Source: Candidatus Helarchaeota archaeon
Lineage (GTDB): Archaea; Asgardarchaeota; Lokiarchaeia; Helarchaeales; JABXJV01
NCBI GenBank assembly: GCA_013375355.1
Contig: JABXJV010000396.1
Location: 1-24,398 of the forward strand
DNA length: 24,398 bases
Reading direction: 5' to 3'
Below, piece by piece: positions 8,962 through 15,469 of this stretch. The notes under the pieces were generated by a model, which searched no databases, was not told the DNA's origin, and was given only the letters and a program-made list of their open reading frames with translations. The number at the start of each line of letters is the position of its first letter. Positions within the stretch are counted from its first letter, which is position 1. Position numbers and translations under genes: made by a program.

Positions 8962-10116
8962 ATGCATCATTATGGCGAAATTCCAGACACTTTGCGAACA
9001 AAACCCTATTTACCTTTAGGAAGGCATTTATGGAGATCTTTTAAAGAATTAGGTATGGATTATGTTGAAGATACTATAGCTAACATATCTGGTGATTTTC
9101 TTTATGACCTCTTTAGAATTCGAATGGATAATACAATAAGAAATGCAAAATATGTTATAGATGGTGAAATAGAACAACCGGATAAAGTTCTTTCTTACAT
9201 GTTATTTCCTCCTGTTGTACCAATTAGAGCTGATTTAAATCAAGGTTCAACGAAATTAATTTACGGAGGTTCTACTGATGTGACTTTCGTATGCCCAAGT
9301 GATTTGGATGAGGAGATTTTTTTCCTTCTAAATGGTCATTGTGAAGATGGAGTCCCAGTTGATTGGTGGTTCATAGGACCTGAAGATGATACGTTAGATC
9401 GTAGACATCTTAAACTTGGATTTAAGCTTAGAGAAATGCCTAAACGTTTTAAAGATTTTGTAAAAGCGGGTGAAAAATTAACCGAAGTTTTGAAAGATAT
9501 GCGAAACGAAAGAACCCCACAGTGGTCAGACTCTTCATATATTATCTGCATGGTATGGGCGAGTGGAGTATTGAATTTTGTTTCTGAACCTTCTAGTTAT
9601 GAAGGTTTCGCTGGAATCTGGGATGGAATTAGTGCTAAAAAATTGGGTCTTCCTGATACTTGGATGAGTTATGTCCCATGGCCCAATTTTCTTAACATGT
9701 TAATCATGGGTGGTCGAGATAAATGGACCTTAAGTTTGTGCGGTCTTAGCACAGAACATAAGATTTATTTCATGCCCTTAGAGCAAAAGGTAGTAGATTG
9801 GATAGGTTCAGAATTTCCTGAATTATGGGATGAAGGAATAGTCAAAGGACGTGAAATGGGCATCCCATATCCTTGGCAAACACTTAATGTCAAATTACCC
9901 GAATTTAAGAAAAAATCTACATATGAACAAGAGAAATTTGACTTTAAATTTCCACCTGGTGATTGGATTACTCCAGCAGCTCTGGATATGGCTGTAGAAG
10001 ATACCTATCAAGGAATTTATTTAGATATAACACATGATACCCCAAAAAATGAAAAAGCTACTAAGGATCACATTATATCGATGGGAATTGGGCGAGATAC
10101 TGAGTATATAAAATAG
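8962..10116 (+). CDS. Unrecognised 384-residue soluble protein, paralog of the gene at 12170-13324
   Basis: I do not recognise this family. It has no signal peptide or membrane helix and a balanced globular composition rich in Trp, Pro and Asp. Its paralog at 12170-13324 has the same length and is about 50% identical without gaps over the first 60 residues. Shared blocks include EIPDT, RHLW, DGEIEQPDKVLSY, NGHCEDG with PVDWW, RNERTPQW, FKKKSTYE and GDWITP, ending in SMGIG. One Cys and one His in NGHCEDG and the Arg/Glu of RNERTPQW are conserved and could be functional. A GGAGAT Shine-Dalgarno lies directly before the ATG, and a TATA-like stretch sits near 8910. Unlike the second copy, no membrane-protein gene follows it here; a short convergent ORF starts 12 bases after its stop. 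Confidence 0.85.
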   Translation: MHHYGEIPDTLRTKPYLPLGRHLWRSFKELGMDYVEDTIANISGDFLYDLFRIRMDNTIRNAKYVIDGEIEQPDKVLSYMLFPPVVPIRADLNQGSTKLIYGGSTDVTFVCPSDLDEEIFFLLNGHCEDGVPVDWWFIGPEDDTLDRRHLKLGFKLREMPKRFKDFVKAGEKLTEVLKDMRNERTPQWSDSSYIICMVWASGVLNFVSEPSSYEGFAGIWDGISAKKLGLPDTWMSYVPWPNFLNMLIMGGRDKWTLSLCGLSTEHKIYFMPLEQKVVDWIGSEFPELWDEGIVKGREMGIPYPWQTLNVKLPEFKKKSTYEQEKFDFKFPPGDWITPAALDMAVEDTYQGIYLDITHDTPKNEKATKDHIISMGIGRDTEYIK

Positions 10117-10128
10117 ATAATTTATTAT

Positions 10129-10314
10129 TTATTTTTCCTTTTTTCTAAATTGCCCCTGAAGACTGAAAATGAAATTCAATAAATCTTCCATTGCTAATTG
10201 ATTAAGCTGGTCTTTAAGATCATCTACCCACTCCTCCATTAGATTAATAGAACATAGAGCTAGGTCTTCAAGAAGTGTTCTATTTTCCTCCTGAGTAAGT
10301 GGTAATTCTTGCAC
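10129..10314 (-). CDS. Short helical hypothetical protein, possibly 5'-degraded
   Basis: From a GTG at 10314 this frame gives 61 residues, almost all amphipathic helix (MEEWVDDLKDQLNQLAMEDL), with fewer Lys/Asn residues than random AT-rich reading frames give here. The frame stays open upstream to a stop at 10390-10392 and still reads protein-like (IPKNIGHILYSIFNKV before the GTG) but has no ATG, TTG or good Shine-Dalgarno. It may therefore be the remaining 3' part of a longer gene that lost its start. It converges with the 384-residue gene, 12 bases away. No function can be assigned. Confidence 0.4.
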   Translation of the reverse strand: MQELPLTQEENRTLLEDLALCSINLMEEWVDDLKDQLNQLAMEDLLNFIFSLQGQFRKKEK

Positions 10315-10326
10315 TTTATTGAAAAT

Positions 10327-10424
10327 GGAATAAAGGATGTGACCTATATTTTTTGGAATCTGACGAACGCTATGAATGGTTAACAGAGGTTATCGAAGAG
10401 ATCGGTTTCTCCCTCCCTAATTAA
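10327..10424 (+). pseudogene. Possible C-terminal remnant of a coding region
   Basis: A + strand frame without a start codon encodes about 32 residues ending ERYEWLTEVIEEIGFSLPN before a TAA at 10422-10424. The composition is protein-like and the stretch is less AT-rich than its surroundings. It overlaps the upstream extension of the minus-strand frame at 10129-10389, so only one of the two can be the original coding strand over the overlap. Confidence 0.2.
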
Positions 10425-10681
10425 ACTTATTTTTTTAAACTCTAAACCAGATTTTTTGGATTAGGTTGAAATAATATATGATCTGAATGACATACAATAA
10501 TTTAATTGGATTAAATTTGAATTTTTATTTAATTAATATAGTTAATAGAAAAGAAAATTATGTTGAATTATACCTTCTAAAAATATAAGATCAAGATCAA
10601 AATTTTTCACAATAAAAAAATTCTAGAAAAGATATTCCGCCAAAAAAGTATCATAAGAAAATTGACTTGAATTAAATCATA

Positions 10682-10705
10682 TTATGTCCGAAAATTTCGA
10701 CATAA
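10682..10705. promoter_or_regulatory. Inverted repeat upstream of the histone promoter
   Basis: Two arms, TTATGTCCGAAA and TTTCGACATAA, are exact reverse complements apart from one extra C and are separated by one base. The element ends about 10 bases before a TATA-like TTTATAAAAAC (10717-10727) and about 45 bases before ATATATAAG (10751-10759). It is a candidate operator for histone expression. Confidence 0.35.
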
Positions 10706-10748
10706 AAGCAATATCTTTATAAAAACTAAAGGATCTTCTTATAATGAC

Positions 10749-10759
10749 AAATATATAAG
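10749..10759 (+). promoter_or_regulatory. Candidate TATA box of the histone gene
   Basis: AAATATATAAG lies about 110 bases before the histone ATG, which would give an mRNA leader of roughly 80 bases. A second TATA-like site lies about 30 bases upstream of it, so the choice is uncertain. Confidence 0.35.
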
Positions 10760-10864
10760 TCATAAATAAAATAAAAATCAAAATTCTAAAAACAGAATAT
10801 TTGAAGAGATGCAAGTCTCTAAATCAAAAATAGATAAGAAAAAATAAAATTTGAGGAGAAAAAT

Positions 10865-11080
10865 ATGGCAAAAAAAAGATATTTCGCATGGAGCCCACTT
10901 AGGAAGGTCATGGCTGATGCTGGAGCAAAAATCGTAGCAAGAGATGCATTAGGCACTCTTATTGCTTGGTTACAAGAAGAAGCAGTAAGAATTTCCAAAA
11001 GAGCTTATGTATTAGCTAAACATTCTAAACGAAAAAAGATTACAAAAGGCGACATAAATTTATCAATAAAAGGATATTAA
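10865..11080 (+). CDS. Archaeal histone
   Basis: The 71-residue protein is a single histone fold and should dimerise and wrap DNA into chromatin. It aligns by eye with HMfB-type histones over its length: PLRKVMADAGAKIVARDAL (helix 1 and loop 1), the long helix 2 (TLIAWLQEEAVRISKRAYVLAKHS) and RKKITKGDINLSI (loop 2 and helix 3), which is the family's RKTI-x(2)-DI signature. A short basic N-terminus (AKKRYF) precedes the fold, and there is no long eukaryote-like tail. A strong GAGGAG Shine-Dalgarno is placed before the ATG. It is a single-gene unit flanked by a T-tract terminator, lying between the two inverted copies of the unknown 384-residue family. Confidence 0.95.
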   Translation: MAKKRYFAWSPLRKVMADAGAKIVARDALGTLIAWLQEEAVRISKRAYVLAKHSKRKKITKGDINLSIKGY

Positions 11081-11098
11081 TAATAATCCATTAAAATA

Positions 11099-11115
11099 CC
11101 CCTTTTCTTTTTTTA
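11099..11115 (+). terminator. Poly-T terminator of the histone gene
   Basis: CCCC followed by two T runs interrupted by a single C begins about 20 bases after the histone stop, a typical archaeal terminator. Confidence 0.5.
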
Positions 11116-11184
11116 ATTATGAGATTTATCTAAAATTTCTTTAATCTCATTTAAGTCAGCATATATTAAAAAAGATAATTGTTT

Positions 11185-11961
11185 TTATTTAGTCCAACCA
11201 ATTCTTCTTTTGAACCAATCTGGCATAGAAAAACATACATAAAAGATAATTGCAGCGGGAACATATAATGCCTGAAATACTCTCAATTCGACTGCAACTG
11301 TTGGAATAATAACTGCTATTGCGAAGGATAAAATTCCTGTCCCTAACCATATGGAGCGATTACTAGTGGCTCTATTTTCTTCACGAACTTTTGTAGCATA
11401 ATAATAAAAAACTGAAATAGGGATTACTGCTACAGGGATTAAACAGATAAAGCGTATTATTTGAATATTTAAAGAATAGACTTGTGCAAAATTGATCACA
11501 TTAAAGTATGGGGGTCCTTTGGTAATCGCCCACGTTACAGTTCCTATCATAATAACTGATAAGATTAACAAAATGACTAAAATAAGTTTGTATCGTTTCG
11601 GAAAAGTCATCCGAATTGCAAATAAATTCACACATAAGTATGTAAATTGCATTGGAAATAAATTTATTATTGTAATAATCTCTGCTATTTCAGGCATACC
11701 AAGAGTCGAATAACATAAATTCGTAACGATACCAAATATATTGGCAGGAATTAAAGTTATCATACCCAATAAGAATAGTAAAGTCTCAACAGTCTCTGTT
11801 TTTTTATAATCTTTATATAATGCACGAATTATACCAATTAAAAAAACAAAAGCTACTAATAATGCTCCGAGCAAAATAAGATCGATGGGTTGATCAAAAA
11901 GAGAACGTCCAGAAAACCTATTCAATGTATATTGAAAACCATATTCCCAAGAAATTGGCAT
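11185..11961 (-). CDS. Seven-helix membrane protein of unknown function (copy 1)
   Basis: The 258-residue protein has about seven hydrophobic segments (roughly 27-47, 58-80, 92-117, 124-146, 168-189, 203-222, 228-245) and little else, so it is an integral membrane protein. Its paralog at 13719-14495 has the same length. The most conserved parts are AIRMTFPKRYK between helices 3 and 4, KGPPY, a polar loop before helix 6 (YYYATKVREENRA, then SNRS.WLGTG) and the C-terminal end (IIFYVCFSMP.WFKRRIGWT). This reads like a receptor or transporter with a conserved cytoplasmic loop, but no known family is recognised. An AGAGGTAG Shine-Dalgarno precedes the ATG. It lies downstream of the second 384-residue gene on the same strand, with a degenerate third copy of its own C-terminus in between. 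Confidence 0.85.
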   Translation of the reverse strand: MPISWEYGFQYTLNRFSGRSLFDQPIDLILLGALLVAFVFLIGIIRALYKDYKKTETVETLLFLLGMITLIPANIFGIVTNLCYSTLGMPEIAEIITIINLFPMQFTYLCVNLFAIRMTFPKRYKLILVILLILSVIMIGTVTWAITKGPPYFNVINFAQVYSLNIQIIRFICLIPVAVIPISVFYYYATKVREENRATSNRSIWLGTGILSFAIAVIIPTVAVELRVFQALYVPAAIIFYVCFSMPDWFKRRIGWTK

Positions 11962-12043
11962 TTTTCTACCTCTTTATTGTTTATTATAATTTTATTTTGT
12001 ATATGATGTTTATTTCATACAATATAAATGAAATGGAAAATCT

Positions 12044-12151
12044 TTATTCTGTTCATCCAATTCTGTTCTTAAACCATTCTGGCATAGAAAAACAAATGTA
12101 AAAAATTATTGCTGCTGGAAAATAATAATAATATTCTAAAGTGACTGTCAT
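12044..12151 (-). pseudogene. Degenerate C-terminal fragment of the seven-helix membrane protein (third copy)
   Basis: From an ATG at 12151 the minus strand reads about 30 residues that match the end of the two full copies: FPAAIIFYICFSMPEWFKNRIG. The codon that is Trp (TGG) in both full copies is TGA here, and the two following codons still read Thr-Glu before TAA, as at the end of the copy at 13719-14495. The preceding residues are shortened to a YYYY stretch. This is a clear remnant of a third copy, placed directly after the second 384-residue gene (its stop is 18 bases away) and on the same strand. A GGAG lies ahead of the ATG, so translation of a short peptide cannot be excluded. Confidence 0.8.
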
Positions 12152-12169
12152 ATTTTTAACTCCATTCTA

Positions 12170-13324
12170 TTAACTCATAAATTCAGTATCTATTCCAATA
12201 CCCATAGATAAAATGTGCGATTTATCCACTTTTACGTTTTTAGGTGTTTGAGGTTTAATATCTAGAAAAACTCCTTGACAAGTTTCTTCGGGAGTTAAAC
12301 CCAAAGCTTCGGGAGTAATCCAATCACCAGAAGGGTATTTATAATCGAATTCTTCACGTTCATACGTCGATTTCTTTTTAAAATTAGGTATTTTAACGCC
12401 TAAACTTTGCCATGGATACGGCATACCCTCCGCTCTTACATTTATAAAGCCTTTCTCCCAGAATTCTGGCATATTCTCCTTGATCCAATCTCTACCCGTT
12501 TCTTCTATAGGCATAAAGTATGCGTGATGTCCAGTAGTAATGCCAGTTAATCCCATGGTCCATTTATTTCTACCACCTACCATAAGCATCTGGAGCGTTG
12601 CGGTCCATGGAATATAGCCAAAATATTTATCAGGTAGACCATATTTCTTTGGATTTGCGGCATCCCAAATGGTTCCAAACTGCTCAAAATTAGAACATTC
12701 TTCGAGTAAATTGAGAAGAGCACTACCCCAAACCATGCATACAATATATGAAGATCTAGCCCATTGCGGGGTTCGTTCGTTACGAATATCCTTTAAGATG
12801 TCTGTTAATTTTTCTCCTGTTTCAAAAAACTTTTTATAGCGTCCTGGCATTTCTTTAAGTTTATATCCGTATTTCTGATGTCTTCTTTCCATAGTTTCAT
12901 CATCTGAACCTATAAGCCACCAATCGACAGGGATTCCGTCTTCACAATGCCCATTAAGGAGGAGGAGGACCTCTTGGTTCATATCATCACATATAACAAA
13001 GGTTATATCACAAGAATCCCCATAAACAAGCTTCAATCCACCTTGACTTAAATCTCCTCTTATTGGTAAGACTGGTGGAAACAGAAGATAAGACAAGACC
13101 TTATCTGGCTGCTCTATTTCACCATCAAATATAGCTCCAGCAGTCTTAATTGTCACATCCAGACGACTTGAGATGATGTCGTACATTAACACATCTGATA
13201 CTCTTTCGAGAGTAGTCTCATAATATTCTAGTCCTAATTCTTTATAAACTTTCCATAAATGACGATTAAAGGGAAAAAATGCTTTTGTTCGTATAGTATC
13301 AGGAATTTCAGCATATGTATGCAT
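12170..13324 (-). CDS. Unrecognised 384-residue soluble protein, second copy
   Basis: This is the paralog of the gene at 8962-10116: same length, about 50% identity at the N-terminus and the same motif order (EIPDT, RHLW, DGEIEQPDKVLSY, NGHCEDG/PVDWW, RNERTPQW, YPWQ, FKKKSTYE, GDWITP, SMGIG). No signal peptide or membrane helix is seen. A GAGAGGAT Shine-Dalgarno precedes the ATG. On the same strand it is followed by a remnant and then a full copy of the seven-helix membrane protein, and a second full membrane copy diverges upstream. This association suggests, without proving, that the soluble and membrane families work together. Function unknown. Confidence 0.85.
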   Translation of the reverse strand: MHTYAEIPDTIRTKAFFPFNRHLWKVYKELGLEYYETTLERVSDVLMYDIISSRLDVTIKTAGAIFDGEIEQPDKVLSYLLFPPVLPIRGDLSQGGLKLVYGDSCDITFVICDDMNQEVLLLLNGHCEDGIPVDWWLIGSDDETMERRHQKYGYKLKEMPGRYKKFFETGEKLTDILKDIRNERTPQWARSSYIVCMVWGSALLNLLEECSNFEQFGTIWDAANPKKYGLPDKYFGYIPWTATLQMLMVGGRNKWTMGLTGITTGHHAYFMPIEETGRDWIKENMPEFWEKGFINVRAEGMPYPWQSLGVKIPNFKKKSTYEREEFDYKYPSGDWITPEALGLTPEETCQGVFLDIKPQTPKNVKVDKSHILSMGIGIDTEFMS

Positions 13325-13376
13325 GCTTATCCTCTCATTTTTTTATTATCATTAACAATTTTTAAAACAATTTTAA

Positions 13377-13440
13377 GGTTTTCTCTTAGTGTATGTCGAA
13401 AAAAAAGTAAATATGCAAGGGATTTGAATTAAAAAGATAA
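13377..13440 (+). repeat. 64-bp direct repeat, copy 1
   Basis: This stretch aligns without gaps to 14571-14634 with 48 of 64 bases identical by hand count. The best-conserved parts are GTTTTCTCTTA, AAATATGC and TTGAATTAA. The two copies, in the same orientation, flank the membrane-protein copy at 13719-14495 and the short ORF at 13446-13622. Confidence 0.5.
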
Positions 13441-13445
13441 TTTAA

Positions 13446-13622
13446 TTACGAAATTTTATTATCTAATTGTCTTATTATTTTATTTAGATCTGATATCTCC
13501 CTAAAATTGCCTGTGGATTCAAAATATCCTTTAAGCAATCCCGCATGAAATAGAGCTTCTTCATAATTCTCAATCTTCTTGTATTTTTGGATCAATATTT
13601 TATGTGCACTAACTTTTTTCAC
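13446..13622 (-). CDS. Small hypothetical protein (58 residues)
   Basis: A minus-strand frame from a GTG at 13622 to a TAA at 13446 encodes 58 residues with a helical, charged sequence (KYKKIENYEEALFHAGLLKG, then FREISDL and IIRQLDNKIS). The pattern of hydrophobic and charged residues is that of a real small helical protein, perhaps a TPR-like helix pair. The start is weak: GTG with no clear Shine-Dalgarno and a stop two codons upstream, so a lost 5' end is possible. It lies upstream of the second 384-residue gene on the same strand and diverges from the membrane protein at 13719. Confidence 0.45.
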   Translation of the reverse strand: MKKVSAHKILIQKYKKIENYEEALFHAGLLKGYFESTGNFREISDLNKIIRQLDNKIS

Positions 13623-13718
13623 AACTTATCATAAAGCTAAAATTTTTAAATAGAATTTATTAGATCTGAATATTTAATTAATATAATCTAACCATTATAA
13701 AATTAAAGTGGAAAGAAA

Positions 13719-14495
13719 ATGGCTGTATCTTGGGATTATTATTTTCAAATTGCATTGAATTCAATATTTGGACCTTCTACTTATAATCGACTGTTTAGCA
13801 TTTTTATGCTGACTATATTTATTATAGCTGGAGCTTTTCTAATCGGTATAATAAATAAATTATATAAAAATTATAAAAAAAGGGCAACGGTTGAGACTCT
13901 ATTATTTTTGGTGGCAATGATTTCACTTATACCAAGTAATATCCTTTTGATCTTTATAAATTTATTTTATTGGATCCTTGTTTTACCTGAACTCGCAGAA
14001 CTTTTTACTTTAATTACGCTTCTCCTTGCTCAAGTCTCAATTATATGTATCAATTTGTTCGCAATTCGAATGACCTTCCCAAATAGATATAAAATTTATT
14101 TATTTGTTCTATTATTACTTTCCATTATTAATGTAACCACTCTATATTGGGCAACGATTAAAGGCCCTCCATATATTTATTTCTACGATTATACAACAAC
14201 CTATTCTTTAGATATCCAAATAATACGCTTCATTACTCTTGTGCCAGTAGCGGTTATGCCGATTTCTGTTTTTTACTATTATGCTGCGAAAATACGAGAA
14301 GAAAATAGAGCTCAGAGCAATCGCTCTTTATGGTTAGGAACAGGAATTTTTTGCTTTGCTTTAGCCATTCTTATGCTCTCGGTTGCATCTGTGACTAGAA
14401 TATTCCTAGTCTTATATATTCCTTCTTCAATTATTTTTTACGTCTGCTTTTCTATGCCAGAATGGTTTAAACGTAGAATTGGATGGACAGAATAA
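13719..14495 (+). CDS. Seven-helix membrane protein of unknown function (copy 2)
   Basis: The 258-residue paralog of the protein at 11185-11961 shares about seven hydrophobic segments. Nearly identical blocks are VETLLFL, AIRMTFP.RYK, KGPPY, IQIIRF, PISVFYYYA.K.REENRA, SNRS.WLGTGI and IIFYVCFSMP.WFKRRIGWT. The conserved charged loop between helices 5 and 6 is the likeliest site of interaction with a cytoplasmic partner, possibly the 384-residue proteins. A GGAAAG Shine-Dalgarno-like stretch lies before the ATG. It is transcribed away from the second 384-residue gene and flanked by the 64-bp direct repeats. No function is recognised. Confidence 0.85.
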   Translation: MAVSWDYYFQIALNSIFGPSTYNRLFSIFMLTIFIIAGAFLIGIINKLYKNYKKRATVETLLFLVAMISLIPSNILLIFINLFYWILVLPELAELFTLITLLLAQVSIICINLFAIRMTFPNRYKIYLFVLLLLSIINVTTLYWATIKGPPYIYFYDYTTTYSLDIQIIRFITLVPVAVMPISVFYYYAAKIREENRAQSNRSLWLGTGIFCFALAILMLSVASVTRIFLVLYIPSSIIFYVCFSMPEWFKRRIGWTE

Positions 14496-14844
14496 AAATA
14501 TTCAATATTTTTTTAATTTAACTCGCTGAAAAAAAAGAATAAATAATATTATACTATTTTTATATATCAACGTTTTCTCTTAATATTTGTCTGTAAAATA
14601 TCAAATATGCGAAGAAATTGAATTAAGATGATAATAATTGAAAATTTCGTAATAAATAGAATAAAATTGAATAAAAATATGAGTGAATATTAAGAATTTT
14701 TGTGCTTCCCATAACTTTTTGAAGAAAAGTGAATTTCGTTAATATTAACAATTTTACTATCTTATATATTAAAAAAACCATAAATTTAAGAGAAAATAAC
14801 TGAAACTTAGTTTTAGAAGAGTTTTATACCTTTAATGTTCTAAT
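14496..14844. other. Gene-free AT-rich region with repeat copy and TATA-like site
   Basis: No supported coding frame is seen. It holds the second copy of the 64-bp direct repeat (14571-14634), a 13-base match in inverted orientation to the end of the small ORF at 13446 (AAAATTTCGTAAT near 14642), and a TATA-like TTATATATT at 14762-14770 that could serve the endonuclease gene. Confidence 0.5.
14571..14634 (+). repeat. 64-bp direct repeat, copy 2
   Basis: Ungapped partner of 13377-13440, 48 of 64 bases identical. It lies 75 bases after the stop of the second membrane-protein copy. Confidence 0.5.
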
Positions 14845-15450
14845 ATGGAGAAACTTTTTTTGGAACCGAACGATAAAAACAACTCTAGTGAAAGAGAAGA
14901 AGAAGACTTAGAGAAAAAAAAGGAATTCGAGACTGTAGATGCTCTTTATGAAGGTGGGCAAATAATTATTCCCGTAAATAAGGCAGAATTTTTTGTTGAG
15001 CATGGATATTATGGAACAAAACAAGAAGATGGTTCTTTAACCCTTAATCAAGTTGAAACCATTTTACTTCTTGAGAGAAATCGAATTAAAATTTTAAACA
15101 AAGCCGGAAAAGAATATAATTATGAGGAAATGATAAATAGATTCCTTGAATCTAATCCAGATTTTTGGGTGAATTATTTAGTTTATAAAGATTTAAGAAG
15201 TCGCGGATATATTGTTCGACCAGGTTTTGGGGAAGCTTCAACTTATCGTATTTATGGACGGGGCGCAAAGGTTGGTGTTAACCCTTCTAAATTTGTAGTT
15301 TCCATTATTACGGAAGGAGTATCATTATATCTAACGGATCTTGATAAAATAGTAAAAGCTGCGAAAGGAATCCGTAAAAATCTTGTATTAGCAGTTATAG
15401 ATCGGCAAGGTGAAGTTACTTATTATAAGTGTAATGCTGTAGATTTATAA
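14845..15450 (+). CDS. endA: tRNA-splicing endonuclease subunit lacking the catalytic histidine
   Basis: This is a member of the archaeal EndA family that cuts bulge-helix-bulge introns from tRNA. Its 201 residues begin with an acidic Lys/Glu-rich stretch (about 1-30), followed by the N-terminal domain (ALYEGGQIIIPV, FFVEHGYYG, LNQVETILLLERN) and the catalytic-fold domain (YLVYKDLRSRGYIVRPGFG, YRIYGRG, then IRKNLVLAVIDRQGEVTYYK). In M. jannaschii EndA the catalytic triad is Tyr115, His125, Lys156. The same spacing here gives Tyr137, residue 147 and Lys178, but residue 147 is Pro, in NPSKFVV where homologs have HSKYLV. The general-acid His is therefore missing, and this is probably the structural subunit of a heteromeric enzyme, with the catalytic subunit elsewhere. 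hisS starts 19 bases downstream, so the two form an operon. Confidence 0.88.
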   Translation: MEKLFLEPNDKNNSSEREEEDLEKKKEFETVDALYEGGQIIIPVNKAEFFVEHGYYGTKQEDGSLTLNQVETILLLERNRIKILNKAGKEYNYEEMINRFLESNPDFWVNYLVYKDLRSRGYIVRPGFGEASTYRIYGRGAKVGVNPSKFVVSIITEGVSLYLTDLDKIVKAAKGIRKNLVLAVIDRQGEVTYYKCNAVDL

Positions 15451-15469
15451 TATATTATGAGGCGATGAA

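Noticed and set aside
8962..13324. The inverted pair as a transposon with terminal genes
   Set aside because: No transposase or terminal inverted repeats are visible, and the two copies are about 50% identical proteins, so the duplication is old.
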